A DNA stretch of 64,000 nt. Source: an uncultured beta proteobacterium (lineage in GTDB: Bacteria; Pseudomonadota; Gammaproteobacteria; Burkholderiales; Burkholderiaceae_C). The stretch covers positions 1-64,000 of the forward strand of contig CAIMSP010000154.1 of the NCBI GenBank assembly GCA_903844215.1. The letters are read 5' to 3'. Below the pieces are notes generated by a model. It saw only the letters and a program-made list of their open reading frames with translations. It had not been told where the DNA came from and made no database searches. The translations under genes and the position numbers were made by a program. Shown in pieces: positions 44,843-54,483 of this stretch. Every line of letters begins with the position of its first letter. Position 1 is the stretch's first letter.

Positions 44843-46057
44843 TCAATCCTGGCGCAAACACTCGATCGGCAGCAGCCTGGAGGCCCGCCGCGCGGGGTAA
44901 TAGCCGAAGAACAGGCCGACGCCGGTCGAAAACAACACCGCGGTCAGCACATGGCTGGCGCCCAGCGCCATCTCGAACTTGCCCGTGCTGTTCACGCCCC
45001 AGGCGCCCAGCGCCGCCAAGCCCACGCCCACGAGACCGCCGACGATGCACATCACCACGGCTTCGCTCAGAAACTGCACCAGCAGGTGCACCGGCTTGGC
45101 GCCGATGGCCATGCGAATGCCGATTTCGCGCACGCGTTCGCTCACGCTGACCAGCATGATGTTCATGATGCCGATGCCGCCGACGATGAGCGAGATCGCG
45201 CCCACGATGCCCAAGCCGATGGACAGGCCCGCGCCAATGGCTTCGCCGGTCTGCGCGATGCTGGCCAGATTCGTGATTTGGAAGTCGTCAAGTCGCTCGC
45301 CCGTGATGCGGTGCCGATCGCGCAGCAGTTCGGCGATGTCGCGCTGGGCCTCCCCCATGCTGGCCTCGTCCCGGGCCTGCGCGTTGATGTAGTGCACCGT
45401 GCGCGGCCGAGGCATGCGCACCGGAATCGCGGTGATGGGAACGGCCATGAGGTCCCCCAGATCGGTGCCGTCCAGCGTGCGCCCGCTGCCGGCCAGCACG
45501 CCGATGATGGTGAAGGGCCGACCATCGACGCGCAGCGTCTGGCCGATGGGGTCGCGCCGGTAGTAGTAGGTGCTGGCGACGTTGGAGCCGATCACGATCA
45601 CGCGGTTCGCTGATCGCACATCGCTGTCGGCCAGCGCCACGCCGCTTTGCACTTTCCAGTTGCGCAGCGCAAACATGTCGGGCGTCACGCCCAACACCAC
45701 GGTGTTGCTGTTGTCGTCGCCGTAGAGGATCTGAAAATAGCCCTGCAGCGTGGGTGCCGCGCCTTTCAAACTGGGCAAACGGCTGATCGCCACCGCGTCG
45801 TCGATGGTCAGCGTGGGCGAGTCATTGGTGCGGCGGCGCGCGCCGTTTTCCGTGGGGGTTCCGGGCTGCACGATCAACTGGTTCGAGCCCAGCACCGAGA
45901 GCTCCTTGTTGATAAAGGCGCGCACCGCATCGCCCACGCTGAGCATCAGCACCACGGAGGCAATGCCGATGATGATTCCCAACATCGTCAGCCCGGTGCG
46001 CAATCGGTTCGCGGCGAGCGAGCGAAACGACTCCAGCAGGATTTGCACCAGACTCAT
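44843..46057 (-). CDS. MacB-type ABC transporter permease
   Basis: A 404-residue permease with one N-terminal span (RTGLTMLGIIIGIASVVLML), a large periplasmic domain (residues about 45-280) and three C-terminal spans, including GGIGIMNIMLVSVSERVREIGIRMAIGAK, broken into the FtsX-like motif. This mechanotransmission fold drives export of peptides, macrolides or lipoproteins. ATG at 46057 (MSLVQILLESF) is chosen over one four codons upstream. The ATPase is a separate gene here, not fused as in E. coli MacB. Confidence 0.92.
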   Translation of the reverse strand: MSLVQILLESFRSLAANRLRTGLTMLGIIIGIASVVLMLSVGDAVRAFINKELSVLGSNQLIVQPGTPTENGARRRTNDSPTLTIDDAVAISRLPSLKGAAPTLQGYFQILYGDDNSNTVVLGVTPDMFALRNWKVQSGVALADSDVRSANRVIVIGSNVASTYYYRRDPIGQTLRVDGRPFTIIGVLAGSGRTLDGTDLGDLMAVPITAIPVRMPRPRTVHYINAQARDEASMGEAQRDIAELLRDRHRITGERLDDFQITNLASIAQTGEAIGAGLSIGLGIVGAISLIVGGIGIMNIMLVSVSERVREIGIRMAIGAKPVHLLVQFLSEAVVMCIVGGLVGVGLAALGAWGVNSTGKFEMALGASHVLTAVLFSTGVGLFFGYYPARRASRLLPIECLRQD

Positions 46058-46059
46058 TT

Positions 46060-46139
46060 GTGCCCCCACGCTCTTCGTTGCACGTAGTCGCTGCCCCCAG
46101 CGGGGGAGCGAGCTTGCTTGAGACGGCTCGGCGCGGCGC
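46060..46139. repeat. GC-rich palindromic intergenic repeat, copy 2
   Basis: Begins GTGCCCCCACGCT, has CTGCCCCCAGCGGGGGAGC about 31 bases later and ends CGGCGCGGCGCT. This matches copy 1 at 29129-29207 in layout. It exactly fills the gap between the ATPase stop and the permease start within the operon, so it lies on the polycistronic mRNA. Confidence 0.75.
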
Positions 46140-46841
46140 TCATACCTGTCCCCCTTCGGCCACAGCGCCGTCGTACACCACGCGCCCGTCCTTGAGCCGC
46201 ACCAGGCGCTTGGCGTGCAAGGCCACGTCCGGCTCGTGCGTCACGACCACGATGGTCAGACCTTGATCGCGATTGAGTTGCCCGATCAACTCCAGCACTT
46301 CGAGCGTGGTCTTGGTGTCCAGATTGCCGGTGGGTTCATCCGCCAGCAGCAGCGGCGGCTGGTTCACCAGCGCGCGCGCAATCGCCACGCGCTGCTGCTG
46401 ACCACCGGAGAGTTGATTCGGCATGCGGTGGCCCAGATCGGCCAGCCCCACCTGGTCCAGCAACTCCTGGGCCTTGAGCCGGGCCCGGGCCCTTCCCTGG
46501 CCCGCGTAAAGCAGGGGCAGGGCCACGTTTTCCAGCACGCTCATGCGTTTGAGCAGATTGAAGCTCTGGAACACAAAACCGATGGTCTGGTTGCGCACCT
46601 GCGCATGCTGGGCGGCGTTCAGGTCGGTCACATCCTGGCCATGGAGCTGATAGTGGCCGCTGTCGGCACGGTCGAGCAGCCCCAGCAGATTCATCAGCGT
46701 GCTCTTTCCCGAGCCGCTCGGCCCCATCAGCGCGACATAGTCGCCCTGGCGCACCTGCAGGTCGATGTCGAACAACACCGGCGTCACCACGTCGCCGTTG
46801 ACGTAGCTTTTGCGGATGCCCGAGAGCTCGATCAAACTCAT
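46140..46841 (-). CDS. MacB/LolD-type ABC transporter ATP-binding protein
   Basis: A 233-residue ATPase with Walker [10 protein letters not shown] (residues 40-48), Q-loop FVFQSFNLL, signature LSGGQ (144-148), Walker B LLLADEP (164-170) and the H-loop [10 protein letters not shown]. It powers the permease encoded downstream. Its start overlaps the end of the MacA-type gene by 4 bases (ATGA), indicating translational coupling. Confidence 0.93.
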   Translation of the reverse strand: MSLIELSGIRKSYVNGDVVTPVLFDIDLQVRQGDYVALMGPSGSGKSTLMNLLGLLDRADSGHYQLHGQDVTDLNAAQHAQVRNQTIGFVFQSFNLLKRMSVLENVALPLLYAGQGRARARLKAQELLDQVGLADLGHRMPNQLSGGQQQRVAIARALVNQPPLLLADEPTGNLDTKTTLEVLELIGQLNRDQGLTIVVVTHEPDVALHAKRLVRLKDGRVVYDGAVAEGGQV

Positions 46842-48040
46842 TTTTTGCCCGGAATTTCCGCATTGCGCGTGATGACTTCGTCGCCCGGCTTGAGGTCGGA
46901 GCCGATGAGCTCGGTGAAGCGCGTGTTGGAGATGCCGATCGTTACCTCGTGCAGTTTGGGACTCTGCTTGTCACCCACGGTATAGACCCGATAGACCTTG
47001 GCGCCGCTGCGCGTGGCCGTGAGCACACCGTCGTCGTCGGCGCGGGCTTTGGCTTCACTGGATGGCGCCGCCGACGCGGCCAAGGCCGGGGCCGCCCCGG
47101 CCTTGAGGCTGTCTTCGTCCGGGCGAAAGCGCAGCGCGGCCGTGGGCAGGCGCGTGACCTTGGCCTTGCTGGAGACCACGATGCGCGTTTGCGCCGTCAT
47201 GCCGGGCTTGAGCAATTCATCCGGGTTGGCGACGTCCACGATGATGGTGTAGGTCACCACGCCCTGGTTGCTGGCCGAGTTCAGGCGGAACTGCTGCACC
47301 TTGCCCTCGAACTCGCGCTCCGGGTAGGCGTCAACGGTGAAGCTCACGCGCTGCCCGGCCTTGATCAGACCCACGTCGGCCTCGCTCACGTTCGTCTGGA
47401 TCACCATCTGGCGCAGATCGCGCGCCAACAGGTACAGGTCGGGCGTCTGGAAGCTGGCGGCCACCGTCTGTCCCACGTCGGTGTTGCGACGAATCACCAC
47501 ACCGTCGATGGGCGAGCGGATGACCGAGTTGTCCAGGTCGGTTTGCGCCGACTCGACCTGAGCCCGTCCCAACTCCATGTTGGCCAGCGCCGCATCGACC
47601 TCGCGTTTGCCCTGGTCCAGCGTGAGCGCGGAGATGAAGCCCGCAGCCACCAGCTTCTGGTTGCGCGCGTAGGTGGCCTGCGCCAGCACCAGCGCCGCGT
47701 TGTTCGCCGCCAGTTGAGCTTGCGTCTGGCGCAGCCGTGCCTGCAGATTCGCCGGGTCCAGGCGCAGCAGGATCTGGCCCTTGCTGACGTGGTCGTTGAA
47801 ATCGGCGCGGCGCTCCAACACCGTGCCGCTGACCTGGGTTCCCACATTCACCGTGATCACCGGCTGCAGCGTGCCCGTGGCCAAAACCACCTGGGTGATG
47901 GCGCCCTCGTCAATGGCGGCGGTGCGGAATTTGGGCTCCTCGACCTTGGGGTTTTGGCGCAGGTAAGCCATACCAGCGGCGCCGGCCACGGCGAGCAGCG
48001 CCAGCGCCAGGGCGCTGCGTTTCATCCACGGTTTCATCAT
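46838..48040 (-). CDS. MacA-type periplasmic adaptor protein
   Basis: A 400-residue membrane fusion protein. One N-terminal anchor (residues about 10-28) is followed by the barrel-sandwich hybrid/lipoyl halves (VNVGTQVSGTVLERRADFND, NSVIRSPIDGVVIRRNTDVG), a helical hairpin (85-165) and beta-barrel domains. An Ala/Ser-rich insert near 320-345 is unusual. It links the inner-membrane ABC pump to an outer-membrane TolC-type channel, which is not encoded in this operon. Confidence 0.92.
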   Translation of the reverse strand: MMKPWMKRSALALALLAVAGAAGMAYLRQNPKVEEPKFRTAAIDEGAITQVVLATGTLQPVITVNVGTQVSGTVLERRADFNDHVSKGQILLRLDPANLQARLRQTQAQLAANNAALVLAQATYARNQKLVAAGFISALTLDQGKREVDAALANMELGRAQVESAQTDLDNSVIRSPIDGVVIRRNTDVGQTVAASFQTPDLYLLARDLRQMVIQTNVSEADVGLIKAGQRVSFTVDAYPEREFEGKVQQFRLNSASNQGVVTYTIIVDVANPDELLKPGMTAQTRIVVSSKAKVTRLPTAALRFRPDEDSLKAGAAPALAASAAPSSEAKARADDDGVLTATRSGAKVYRVYTVGDKQSPKLHEVTIGISNTRFTELIGSDLKPGDEVITRNAEIPGKK

Positions 48041-48114
48041 GCTTTGTTTCCTCGTGCGAGGGCGCCAGTGTACGGGCGACTTCGTCGGCCCGGCCGATGC
48101 GTTAAATTCCAGCT

Positions 48115-48621
48115 ATGCCTCCGATCAAAGCCACCCCTCCCAGTTTTTCACCGCTCGAGTTTCGCGCCGCCCTGAGCGCCTTCGCCACCGGCGTCACCAT
48201 CGTCACCGCGCGCACGCCTTCGGGCGAGCTCGTGGGCTTCACCGCCAACTCCTTCAACTCGGTGTCGCTGGAGCCGCCACTGGTGCTGTGGAGCCTGGCG
48301 CGCCAGGCCCGTTCGCTGGCCGCGCTCAGCACCGGCTCACACTACGCCATCAATGTGTTGGCGGCGGACCAGCGTGCGCTGGCGGAGGTCTTCGCCTCCA
48401 AGGGAACGGACCGTTGGGCCGGCGTGGACTACGTTGACGGCGTGGCCGGAGCCCCGCTGCTGGCGGGTGCCATGGCCAGCTTCGAGTGCTTCAACCGCAG
48501 CCGCTACGAAGAAGGCGACCATGTCATCTTCGTGGGTGAGGTGGAGCGCTGCTCGCACCGCGTGGGCGCCTCGCCGCTGCTGTATCACGGCGGCAAGTAC
48601 TTCAGCGAACATCCGCTCTAG
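48115..48621 (+). CDS. Flavin reductase family protein
   Basis: A 168-residue FMN-binding split-barrel protein (FRAALSAFATGVTIVTARTP, GFTANSFNSVSLEPPLVLWS, then GDHVIFVGEVERC and the terminal LLYHGGKYF). These are short-chain NAD(P)H:flavin oxidoreductases that supply reduced flavin to two-component monooxygenases. No partner oxygenase is adjacent, so the specific role is open. Divergent from the MacA gene; converges on trhO. Confidence 0.9.
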   Translation: MPPIKATPPSFSPLEFRAALSAFATGVTIVTARTPSGELVGFTANSFNSVSLEPPLVLWSLARQARSLAALSTGSHYAINVLAADQRALAEVFASKGTDRWAGVDYVDGVAGAPLLAGAMASFECFNRSRYEEGDHVIFVGEVERCSHRVGASPLLYHGGKYFSEHPL

Positions 48622-48638
48622 GCGCACCACGCCGACTT

Positions 48639-49577
48639 TCAGGGCTCGGCGCGCGGCTTGACCGAAGCACGAGAATTGGCGCCGGGCTTGCCCCATTCCC
48701 ACTGACGCTGACGCTCGCGCGCACCGCTTTTTTGCCCCGGCGTCGTGCTGGCGTGACACTTCGGACAGCTCACGCCGAGCTCAAACAGCGGTGAATTTTG
48801 CTCGCCCTCGGCCAGCGGCATGCGACAAGCCCGGCACAGCTTGTGCCGACCCGCAAGCAGGCCATGGCCCACGCAAACGCGCTCGTCAAAGACAAAACAC
48901 TCGCCCTGCCACAAGCTGTGCTCGGGCGCCACGGTTTCCAGATATTTGAGGATGCCGCCTTCGAGGTGATACACCTCGTCAAAGCCGCGGGCACGCAGCA
49001 GGGCGGTGGACTTTTCACAGCGAATGCCGCCGGTGCAGAACATCGCCACCTTGGGCTTGACGCCAGAATCGGTGTGAAGTGCTGCGGCCTGCTCTAGCCA
49101 TTGCGGCAGTTCGGCAAAGGTCTTGATTCGCGGATTGATGGCCCCGCTGAAGGTCCCCACTTCCACTTCGTAGTCGTTGCGCGTGTCAATCAGCACCAGC
49201 GCCGGGTCCTGCAGCAGTTGGTTCCAGTCGGCGGGTTTCACGTAGGTTCCGGCCATGTGAGTGGGGCTGATGCCGGCCACACCCATGGTGACAATCTCGC
49301 GCTTGAGCCGGACCTTCATGCGGTAAAAGGGCGGCTTGTCGGACCAGGCCTCCTTGTGCTGCAGGTCCGACAGGCGCGGGTCCTGGCGCAGAAAATTCAG
49401 CAGCGCATGCACGCCTGGCGCCGGGCCGGCGACGGTGCTGTTGATGCCCTCTTGGGCCAGCAAGATCGTGCCCTTGATCTGGTGCTCGGCGCAGCAGGCC
49501 AGCAGCGGCGCTTTGAGCGCCTCGAAATCGGGCAGGTCAACGAATTTGTAAAACGCTGCCGTAAGAAAGCTTGTCAT
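48639..49577 (-). CDS. trhO: tRNA uridine-34 hydroxylase TrhO (rhodanese-like)
   Basis: A 312-residue protein of the YceA/TrhO family, which makes 5-hydroxyuridine at position 34 of some tRNAs. It has the N-terminal acylphosphatase-like domain (EHQIKGTILLAQEGINSTVA), the rhodanese domain with the catalytic loop CTGGIRCEKS (C181), and a C-terminal zinc-like cluster (CRACRMPLAEGEQ, CPKCHAS). ATG at 49577 gives the family start. The C-terminal tail is longer than in E. coli and basic. Confidence 0.92.
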   Translation of the reverse strand: MTSFLTAAFYKFVDLPDFEALKAPLLACCAEHQIKGTILLAQEGINSTVAGPAPGVHALLNFLRQDPRLSDLQHKEAWSDKPPFYRMKVRLKREIVTMGVAGISPTHMAGTYVKPADWNQLLQDPALVLIDTRNDYEVEVGTFSGAINPRIKTFAELPQWLEQAAALHTDSGVKPKVAMFCTGGIRCEKSTALLRARGFDEVYHLEGGILKYLETVAPEHSLWQGECFVFDERVCVGHGLLAGRHKLCRACRMPLAEGEQNSPLFELGVSCPKCHASTTPGQKSGARERQRQWEWGKPGANSRASVKPRAEP

Positions 49578-49656
49578 GAATGCTGGGCGTCCAGGTTGAA
49601 ATGGGGGCGCAACACCCGGCGAAGGCCGGGCCGGCGTCATCCGCGACAATCATCGC

Positions 49657-50553
49657 ATGACAAACCGCAAGACCGAACTCGACGCCACCGCCGTCTCCTT
49701 GCTGTTGGCGTGTTGCCTGTTTTGGGGTTTTCAGCAGGTGCTGGTGAAGGCCACGCTGCCCGAACTGGCGCCGGCGTTCCAGGCCGGTCTGCGCTTTGTG
49801 GCGGCGAGCCTGGTGCTGTGGGGCTGGTGCTTGTGGCGGGGCATCCCGCTTTGGCAGGATGACGGCTCGCTGCGCCCGGGCTTGCTGGCGGGCGCGCTGT
49901 TCGCAGCGGAGTTTGCCTGCGTCTATGTCGGCTTGCAGTACACGACGGCGTCGCGGCTGACGCTGTTTCTGTACACCGCGCCGTTCTGGGTGGCGGTGCT
50001 GCTGCCGCTTTGGGTGCCAGTCGAGCGACTGCGCCCGCTGCAGTGGCTGGGCCTGTGTTGCGCCTTCCTGGCCGTGGTGTTTGCGCTGTGGAGCGGTTTT
50101 TCCGGGGCCCAGACCGGTCCATCAAGCTGGCTGGGCGACATCCTGGCGCTGAGCGCCGGCCTGCTGTGGGGACTGACCACGGTCACGATACGCAGTTCCA
50201 CGCTGATGCGCGTATCCGCCGAAAAATTGCTGTTCTATCAGCTCGGCATGAGCGCTCTGAGCTTGCCCCTGCTGTCGCTTCTGCTGGGCGAGTCCTGGCA
50301 CTGGCACTTCAGCGTGTTCGCGCTGAGCTCGCTTGCGGCACAGGCGCTGCTGGGCGCGTTCATGAGCTTTCTGGCCTGGATGTGGATGCTGGGGCGCTAT
50401 CCCGCGACCCGGATATCGGTGTTCGTCTTTCTGACACCGATTTGTGCGCTGCTGTTTGGCGCGCTCTGGCTGGGCGAACCGGTGACGCTGGCTTTGCTCG
50501 CCGCCTTGGCCTTGGTGGCGCTTGGCATCGTGCTAGTCAACCGGCGCGCCTAG
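49657..50553 (+). CDS. EamA family (DMT) transporter
   Basis: A 298-residue inner-membrane protein with ten predicted spans in two EamA repeats (residues about 12-145 and 160-295). Blocks include LLACCLFWGFQQVLVKATLP and FLTPICALLFGALWLGEPV, typical of the drug/metabolite transporter superfamily. It may export amino acids or metabolites; the substrate is unknown. Divergent from trhO. Confidence 0.88.
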   Translation: MTNRKTELDATAVSLLLACCLFWGFQQVLVKATLPELAPAFQAGLRFVAASLVLWGWCLWRGIPLWQDDGSLRPGLLAGALFAAEFACVYVGLQYTTASRLTLFLYTAPFWVAVLLPLWVPVERLRPLQWLGLCCAFLAVVFALWSGFSGAQTGPSSWLGDILALSAGLLWGLTTVTIRSSTLMRVSAEKLLFYQLGMSALSLPLLSLLLGESWHWHFSVFALSSLAAQALLGAFMSFLAWMWMLGRYPATRISVFVFLTPICALLFGALWLGEPVTLALLAALALVALGIVLVNRRA

Positions 50554-50612
50554 CAGCCTGTCGGCGTCTTTGTCTGTGCTGATCTTGATCGGAAACACTT
50601 GATGGTCCACGT

Positions 50613-51392
50613 TTGAAGAAGCTCACGACCGCCGCCCTGACGCTGCTCTGGGTCTGCGCGAGCTTTGCCGCAAGCGCCGACTTTTCGCAATGTCGGCAGC
50701 TGTTCGCCAACCGCGCGGTCCCGACGTCAAACAGCCAGGCCATGGCGCCGCGCGCCCTGTGCTACAGCAGTTTCGCGATCCTTTACTCGGGGAGAAGCCG
50801 CACGCCGATCTACGTGGCGCAGCGGCTCAACAAGGCGCAACTCCAAACCAAGATCGCGCGCAGCAACCGCTTCTTTGCCGATGCCCGGCTGCCGCGCGCC
50901 GAGCGCGCCGAACTGGAGGACTACAAGAATTCCGGCCTGGATCGCGGTCACATGGCGCCGGCCGGCGACATGGGCACCGAAGAGTCGATGGCGCAAAGTT
51001 TTTCGCTGGCCAACATGGTGCCGCAAAGCGTCGTGGGCAACCGCCATGCCTGGGCGGCGATCGAGAAGGCCACGCGCAAGTACGTGATGCGCGCCGCCGG
51101 CGATGTGTTCGTGATCACCGGCCCGGTGTTTGAAGCCAATCCGCGCACGATCGGCGCCAACCGGGTCTGGGTGCCGCAGCACCTGTTCAAGTTGGTGTAC
51201 GACCCCGCGACGGGCCGCGCCTGGGCGCACTGGCTGGACAATCGCGACGAGGCGCGCGCAGGCAAGCCGATCAGCTACGCCGAGTTGGTGCGACGCACCG
51301 GCATGGAATTTCTTCCCTCCAGCAGCATCAGCGCCTGCGACAGCACCAGCTCCACGGATTGCTGGAGCCGATGGGCTGCGAGCAGCCTATAG
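50613..51392 (+). CDS. Exported DNA/RNA non-specific endonuclease (NUC1 family)
   Basis: A 259-residue secreted nuclease with a signal peptide (KKLTTAALTLLWVCASFAASA) and the beta-beta-alpha-metal active site DRGHMAP at residues 110-116, His113 being the general base, followed by SLANMVPQ and NRHAWAAIE, which hold the Mg ligand. The start is TTG at 50613; the only nearby ATG frame stops at once. Four cysteines may form disulfides. The C-terminal 30 residues (Ser/Cys-rich) are atypical. It may degrade extracellular nucleic acid for nutrients. Confidence 0.87.
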   Translation: MKKLTTAALTLLWVCASFAASADFSQCRQLFANRAVPTSNSQAMAPRALCYSSFAILYSGRSRTPIYVAQRLNKAQLQTKIARSNRFFADARLPRAERAELEDYKNSGLDRGHMAPAGDMGTEESMAQSFSLANMVPQSVVGNRHAWAAIEKATRKYVMRAAGDVFVITGPVFEANPRTIGANRVWVPQHLFKLVYDPATGRAWAHWLDNRDEARAGKPISYAELVRRTGMEFLPSSSISACDSTSSTDCWSRWAASSL

Positions 51393-51434
51393 AACTTTGG
51401 GCGCGGGACGCGTTGGAGTCAACCGGGATGGATG

Positions 51435-52460
51435 CTAGGCGTGCCCCAACACCGGATGCGGCTGGTATGCGGCCTCCAGCCGGCTGAGATCCTGCGCTGA
51501 GAGTTCAAGCTTCAGGGCCGCGACAGCCTGATCCAGTTGGTAAATCTTGCTCGCTCCCACGATGGGTGCCGTCACCCCCTTGTGCAGCAGCCAGGCATAG
51601 GCCAGGGTGGCGTTGCTGACGCCCTTTTCGCTCGCCTGCTGACTGAGTTCAGCCAGCACCGAAAAATCGCTGGGGCGGTAGTAATAGCCCTGGGCGATAT
51701 TGTCGGTCTTGGCGCGCTCGGTGCTGCCGACCTCCTTGTCGCCGAGTTGCCGGTTTCCCGCCAGGAAGCCGCGCGCCAAGGGACTCCAGGGGATCAGCGC
51801 CACGCCTTGGTCGCGACACAGGGGAATCATCTCGCGCTCCTCTTCGCGGTAGGCCAGGTTGTAGTGGTTTTGCATGCTGACAAAACGCGTCCAGCCGTGC
51901 GCCTTGGCCAACTGCTGCGCCTTGGCAAATTGCCAGGCCCACATGCTGCTCGCTCCCAGGTAGCGCACCTTGCCGGCCTTGACCACGTCGTGCAGCGCTT
52001 CCATGGTTTCCTCCAGCGGCGTCTCGGGGTCGAAGCGGTGGATCTGATACAGGTCGATGTAGTCCGTGCCCAGACGTTTCAGGCTTGCGTCCACAGCGTG
52101 AAATATCCGCTTGCGGCTCAATCCATCCATGTTCGGTCGGCGCGCTGGTTTGGCGTCGGTCGCCGCGCCGCCCTTGAACGCCAACTCGACCGGATAGTAA
52201 AGCTTGGTCGCCAGCACCACTTCTTCGCGTTTGCAATAGGCCTTGAGAAACTTGCCGGTCAGCACTTCGGACTCGCCCGCCGAGTACATGTCGGCGGTAT
52301 CGAAGAAGTTGAGTCCCAGATCGACCGCGTGTTTGACCAGCGGGGCCGCCGCCGTCTCGTCGAGTACCCAGGGCCGCCATTGGGGCGTTCCGTAGGTCAT
52401 CATGCCCAGGCAAATGCGCGAAACCTTCAGGCCGGTCTGGCCCAGACAAACGTACTGCAT
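51435..52460 (-). CDS. Aldo/keto reductase
   Basis: A 341-residue TIM-barrel NADPH-dependent oxidoreductase. The catalytic tetrad is visible: Asp and Tyr in FFDTADMYSAGESE, Lys in VVLATKLYYP and His in IDLYQIHRFD. Other blocks are GVALIPWSPLARGFL and the C-terminal APIVGASK that binds the cofactor. The closest look is to the AKR12/AKR11-like potassium-channel beta group. The substrate is not predictable. Confidence 0.93.
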   Translation of the reverse strand: MQYVCLGQTGLKVSRICLGMMTYGTPQWRPWVLDETAAAPLVKHAVDLGLNFFDTADMYSAGESEVLTGKFLKAYCKREEVVLATKLYYPVELAFKGGAATDAKPARRPNMDGLSRKRIFHAVDASLKRLGTDYIDLYQIHRFDPETPLEETMEALHDVVKAGKVRYLGASSMWAWQFAKAQQLAKAHGWTRFVSMQNHYNLAYREEEREMIPLCRDQGVALIPWSPLARGFLAGNRQLGDKEVGSTERAKTDNIAQGYYYRPSDFSVLAELSQQASEKGVSNATLAYAWLLHKGVTAPIVGASKIYQLDQAVAALKLELSAQDLSRLEAAYQPHPVLGHA

Positions 52461-52487
52461 GAACTGACCTTTCGCGCCAAGAGGCGC

Positions 52488-52721
52488 TCACTTGAGTGGA
52501 TAGGAGTGGCGGGGGTTGCGCAAGGGTTTGAGCAGATCGGACAGGCCATTGTGGTCGATCTCATGCATCAATTGCAGCAGGCGCCCGGTTTCATTCTTGG
52601 GAAATCCTTCGCGCGCGAACCAGTTCAGATAATTTCCCGGCAAGTCGGCCAGCGTGACGCCCTTGTGCTTTCCATAGGGCATGCTGCGCGTCACCAGCAG
52701 TTGCAGGTCCTCGGCTTTCAA
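52488..52721 (-). CDS. DUF3820 family protein
   Basis: A 77-residue protein (MPYGKHKGVTLADLPGNYLN, then FAREGFPKNETGRLLQLMHE) of the DUF3820 family, also called putative quorum-sensing-regulated virulence factor. It is small and cytosolic, with unknown activity. The start is TTG at 52721, since the family begins about 13 residues before the MPYG motif and no ATG is available there. The TTG and its GGAG site directly abut, and are partly supplied by, the MITE-like element upstream, so the insertion may have altered the original start. Confidence 0.83.
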   Translation of the reverse strand: MKAEDLQLLVTRSMPYGKHKGVTLADLPGNYLNWFAREGFPKNETGRLLQLMHEIDHNGLSDLLKPLRNPRHSYPLK

Positions 52722-52722
52722 G

Positions 52723-52889
52723 CTAGTACTCCAACACAGAAGTAGAGGAGCAAAATGAAAGTGATGGATTCGCGCTCAGGCCTAGGCGCAAAGCGCAGCC
52801 ATAGCGGCGGCCATGGCGAGCATTGGCAACAACGGCATGGGTGTGAAGGCGCGCTTTCATGTTTCGATATTTCTGTGTCGGCGTACTAG
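52723..52889. mobile_element. 167-bp MITE-like element
   Basis: The two ends are imperfect inverted repeats of about 44 bp. The left end starts CTAGTACTCCAACACAGAA, and the right end read inwards starts CTAGTACGCCGACACAGAA; both continue to a shared ATGAAAG near 42 bp. The interior encodes no transposase. Flanking CTAG at both ends is consistent with a short palindromic target. The TAG stop of the SUI1 gene lies in the right CTAG and the TTG start of the DUF3820 gene is adjacent to the left end. Confidence 0.75.
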
Positions 52890-53248
52890 CCCCCTGCGCG
52901 CTTGACGGAAAAGCCCTTGGCCTTGAGCTCATCCATGATTCTCAGCACATGGTCGCCCTGGACTTCGATCACGCCGTTCTTCACCGTCCCACCCGAACCA
53001 CAGGCGGTCTTGAGCAGCTTTGCCAAATCGTTCAGTTCCACGGGTTCCAGCGCCAGGCCTTTGATCAGCGTCACCCCCTTGCCCGCGCGACCCTTGGTTT
53101 CACGCGACACGCGAACCACGCCGTCGCCCTTGGGAGCGACCGGGCTCGACTTGCAGACGCAGTTGGCTTTTGGCTGGCGGCAGGCCGGGCACATGCGCCC
53201 GGTTTCGGTGGAATAGACCAGACCTGCGTTGGCAAAAGCCGATTTCAT
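52886..53248 (-). CDS. yciH: Translation initiation factor Sui1 (YciH)
   Basis: A 120-residue SUI1/eIF1-like protein (GKGVTLIKGLALEPVELNDL, LKTACGSGGTVKNGVIEVQG). The N-terminus carries CPACRQPKANCVC, a possible zinc site, typical of bacterial YciH. It is thought to affect start-codon fidelity. The stop TAG is formed by the end of the MITE-like element, but the protein has full normal length. It lies immediately after the CoA-transferase gene with no gap. Confidence 0.9.
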   Translation of the reverse strand: MKSAFANAGLVYSTETGRMCPACRQPKANCVCKSSPVAPKGDGVVRVSRETKGRAGKGVTLIKGLALEPVELNDLAKLLKTACGSGGTVKNGVIEVQGDHVLRIMDELKAKGFSVKRAGG

Positions 53249-54483
53249 CTAGACCACGCCTTGCAGTTTAAGCGCGGCCATCTGCTGCGCGTCCAGGCCC
53301 AGTTCGGCCAACACCTCATCCGTGTGCTGCCCCAAGGCCGGCGGAGCGTAGCGCAGCACGGCGGGGTTTTCTGCCAGGCGCAGTGGGCTGGCAATGGTCG
53401 CGATGGTGTCCGCGCTGCCCGGTTCGTTGCACCCCCGCTTTTGTTCCAGCACCAGCTTTCTTGCCTGCACCTGCTCGTCGGCAAACGCCTGCTCCAAGTC
53501 ATTGATGGCGCCACAGGGAACGGCGCGATCTTCCAGCAGCGCGATCCATTGCGCAGTGCTGCGTTTCGCGGTCACGGCTTCGATCAACTCCACCAGCGCC
53601 AGCCGATGTCGTACGCGCAGCGTGTTGCTGGCAAAGCGCGGATCCTTGGCCCACTGCGGCTGACCCACGGCTTCGCTGAACCGCGCAAACTGGCCGTCGT
53701 TGCCGATCGCCAGGAGCATGGACCCATCGGCAGTGACGAAATCCTGATAGGGCGCCAAACTGGGGTGACTGTTGCCCTGGCGCTTTGGCACCTGGCCACT
53801 GTTCAGGAAGCCGGTTCCCTGGTTCGCCAGGATGGCCATGCCCACGTCCAACAAGGCCATGTCGATGTGCTGACCGGCGCCCGTTTGTCGCCGCGCTTCG
53901 ATCGCCGCCAGTATCGCCGTGCTCGCGTAGACACCGGTAAAAAGGTCGGTGAGCGCCACACCCACACGCTGCGGTCCGCCACCCGGCACATCGTCGCCTC
54001 GGCCGGTGATGCTCATCATGCCGCTTGTCGCCTGGATCATCAGATCGTAGCCAGCGCGTTGAGCATAGGGTCCGGTCTGACCAAAGCCGGTGATGGAACA
54101 GTAGATCAGCCGCGGGTTGAGCGCTTTGAGACTCTCATAGTCCAGACCATAAGCCTTCAATCCACCGACCTTGAAGTTTTCCACCAGCACATCACTTTGC
54201 AACACCAGTTGACGCAGCAAGGTCTGCGCTTGAGGTTTTACCAGGTCAAGCGTGATGGAGCGCTTGTTGCGGTTGGTGCAACTGAAATAGCTGGCTTCGC
54301 TGGTATCGTTTCCCTGTTCATCTTTCAGGAAAGGCGGACCCCAGTGACGCGTGTCGTCGCCCACACCGGGGCGTTCGACCTTGACCACATCGGCTCCGAG
54401 ATCGGCCAGAATTTGCGTGCACCAGGGCCCGGCCAGGACCCTGGACAAGTCCAGCACCTTGATGTGCGCCAAGGCTCCTTGGC

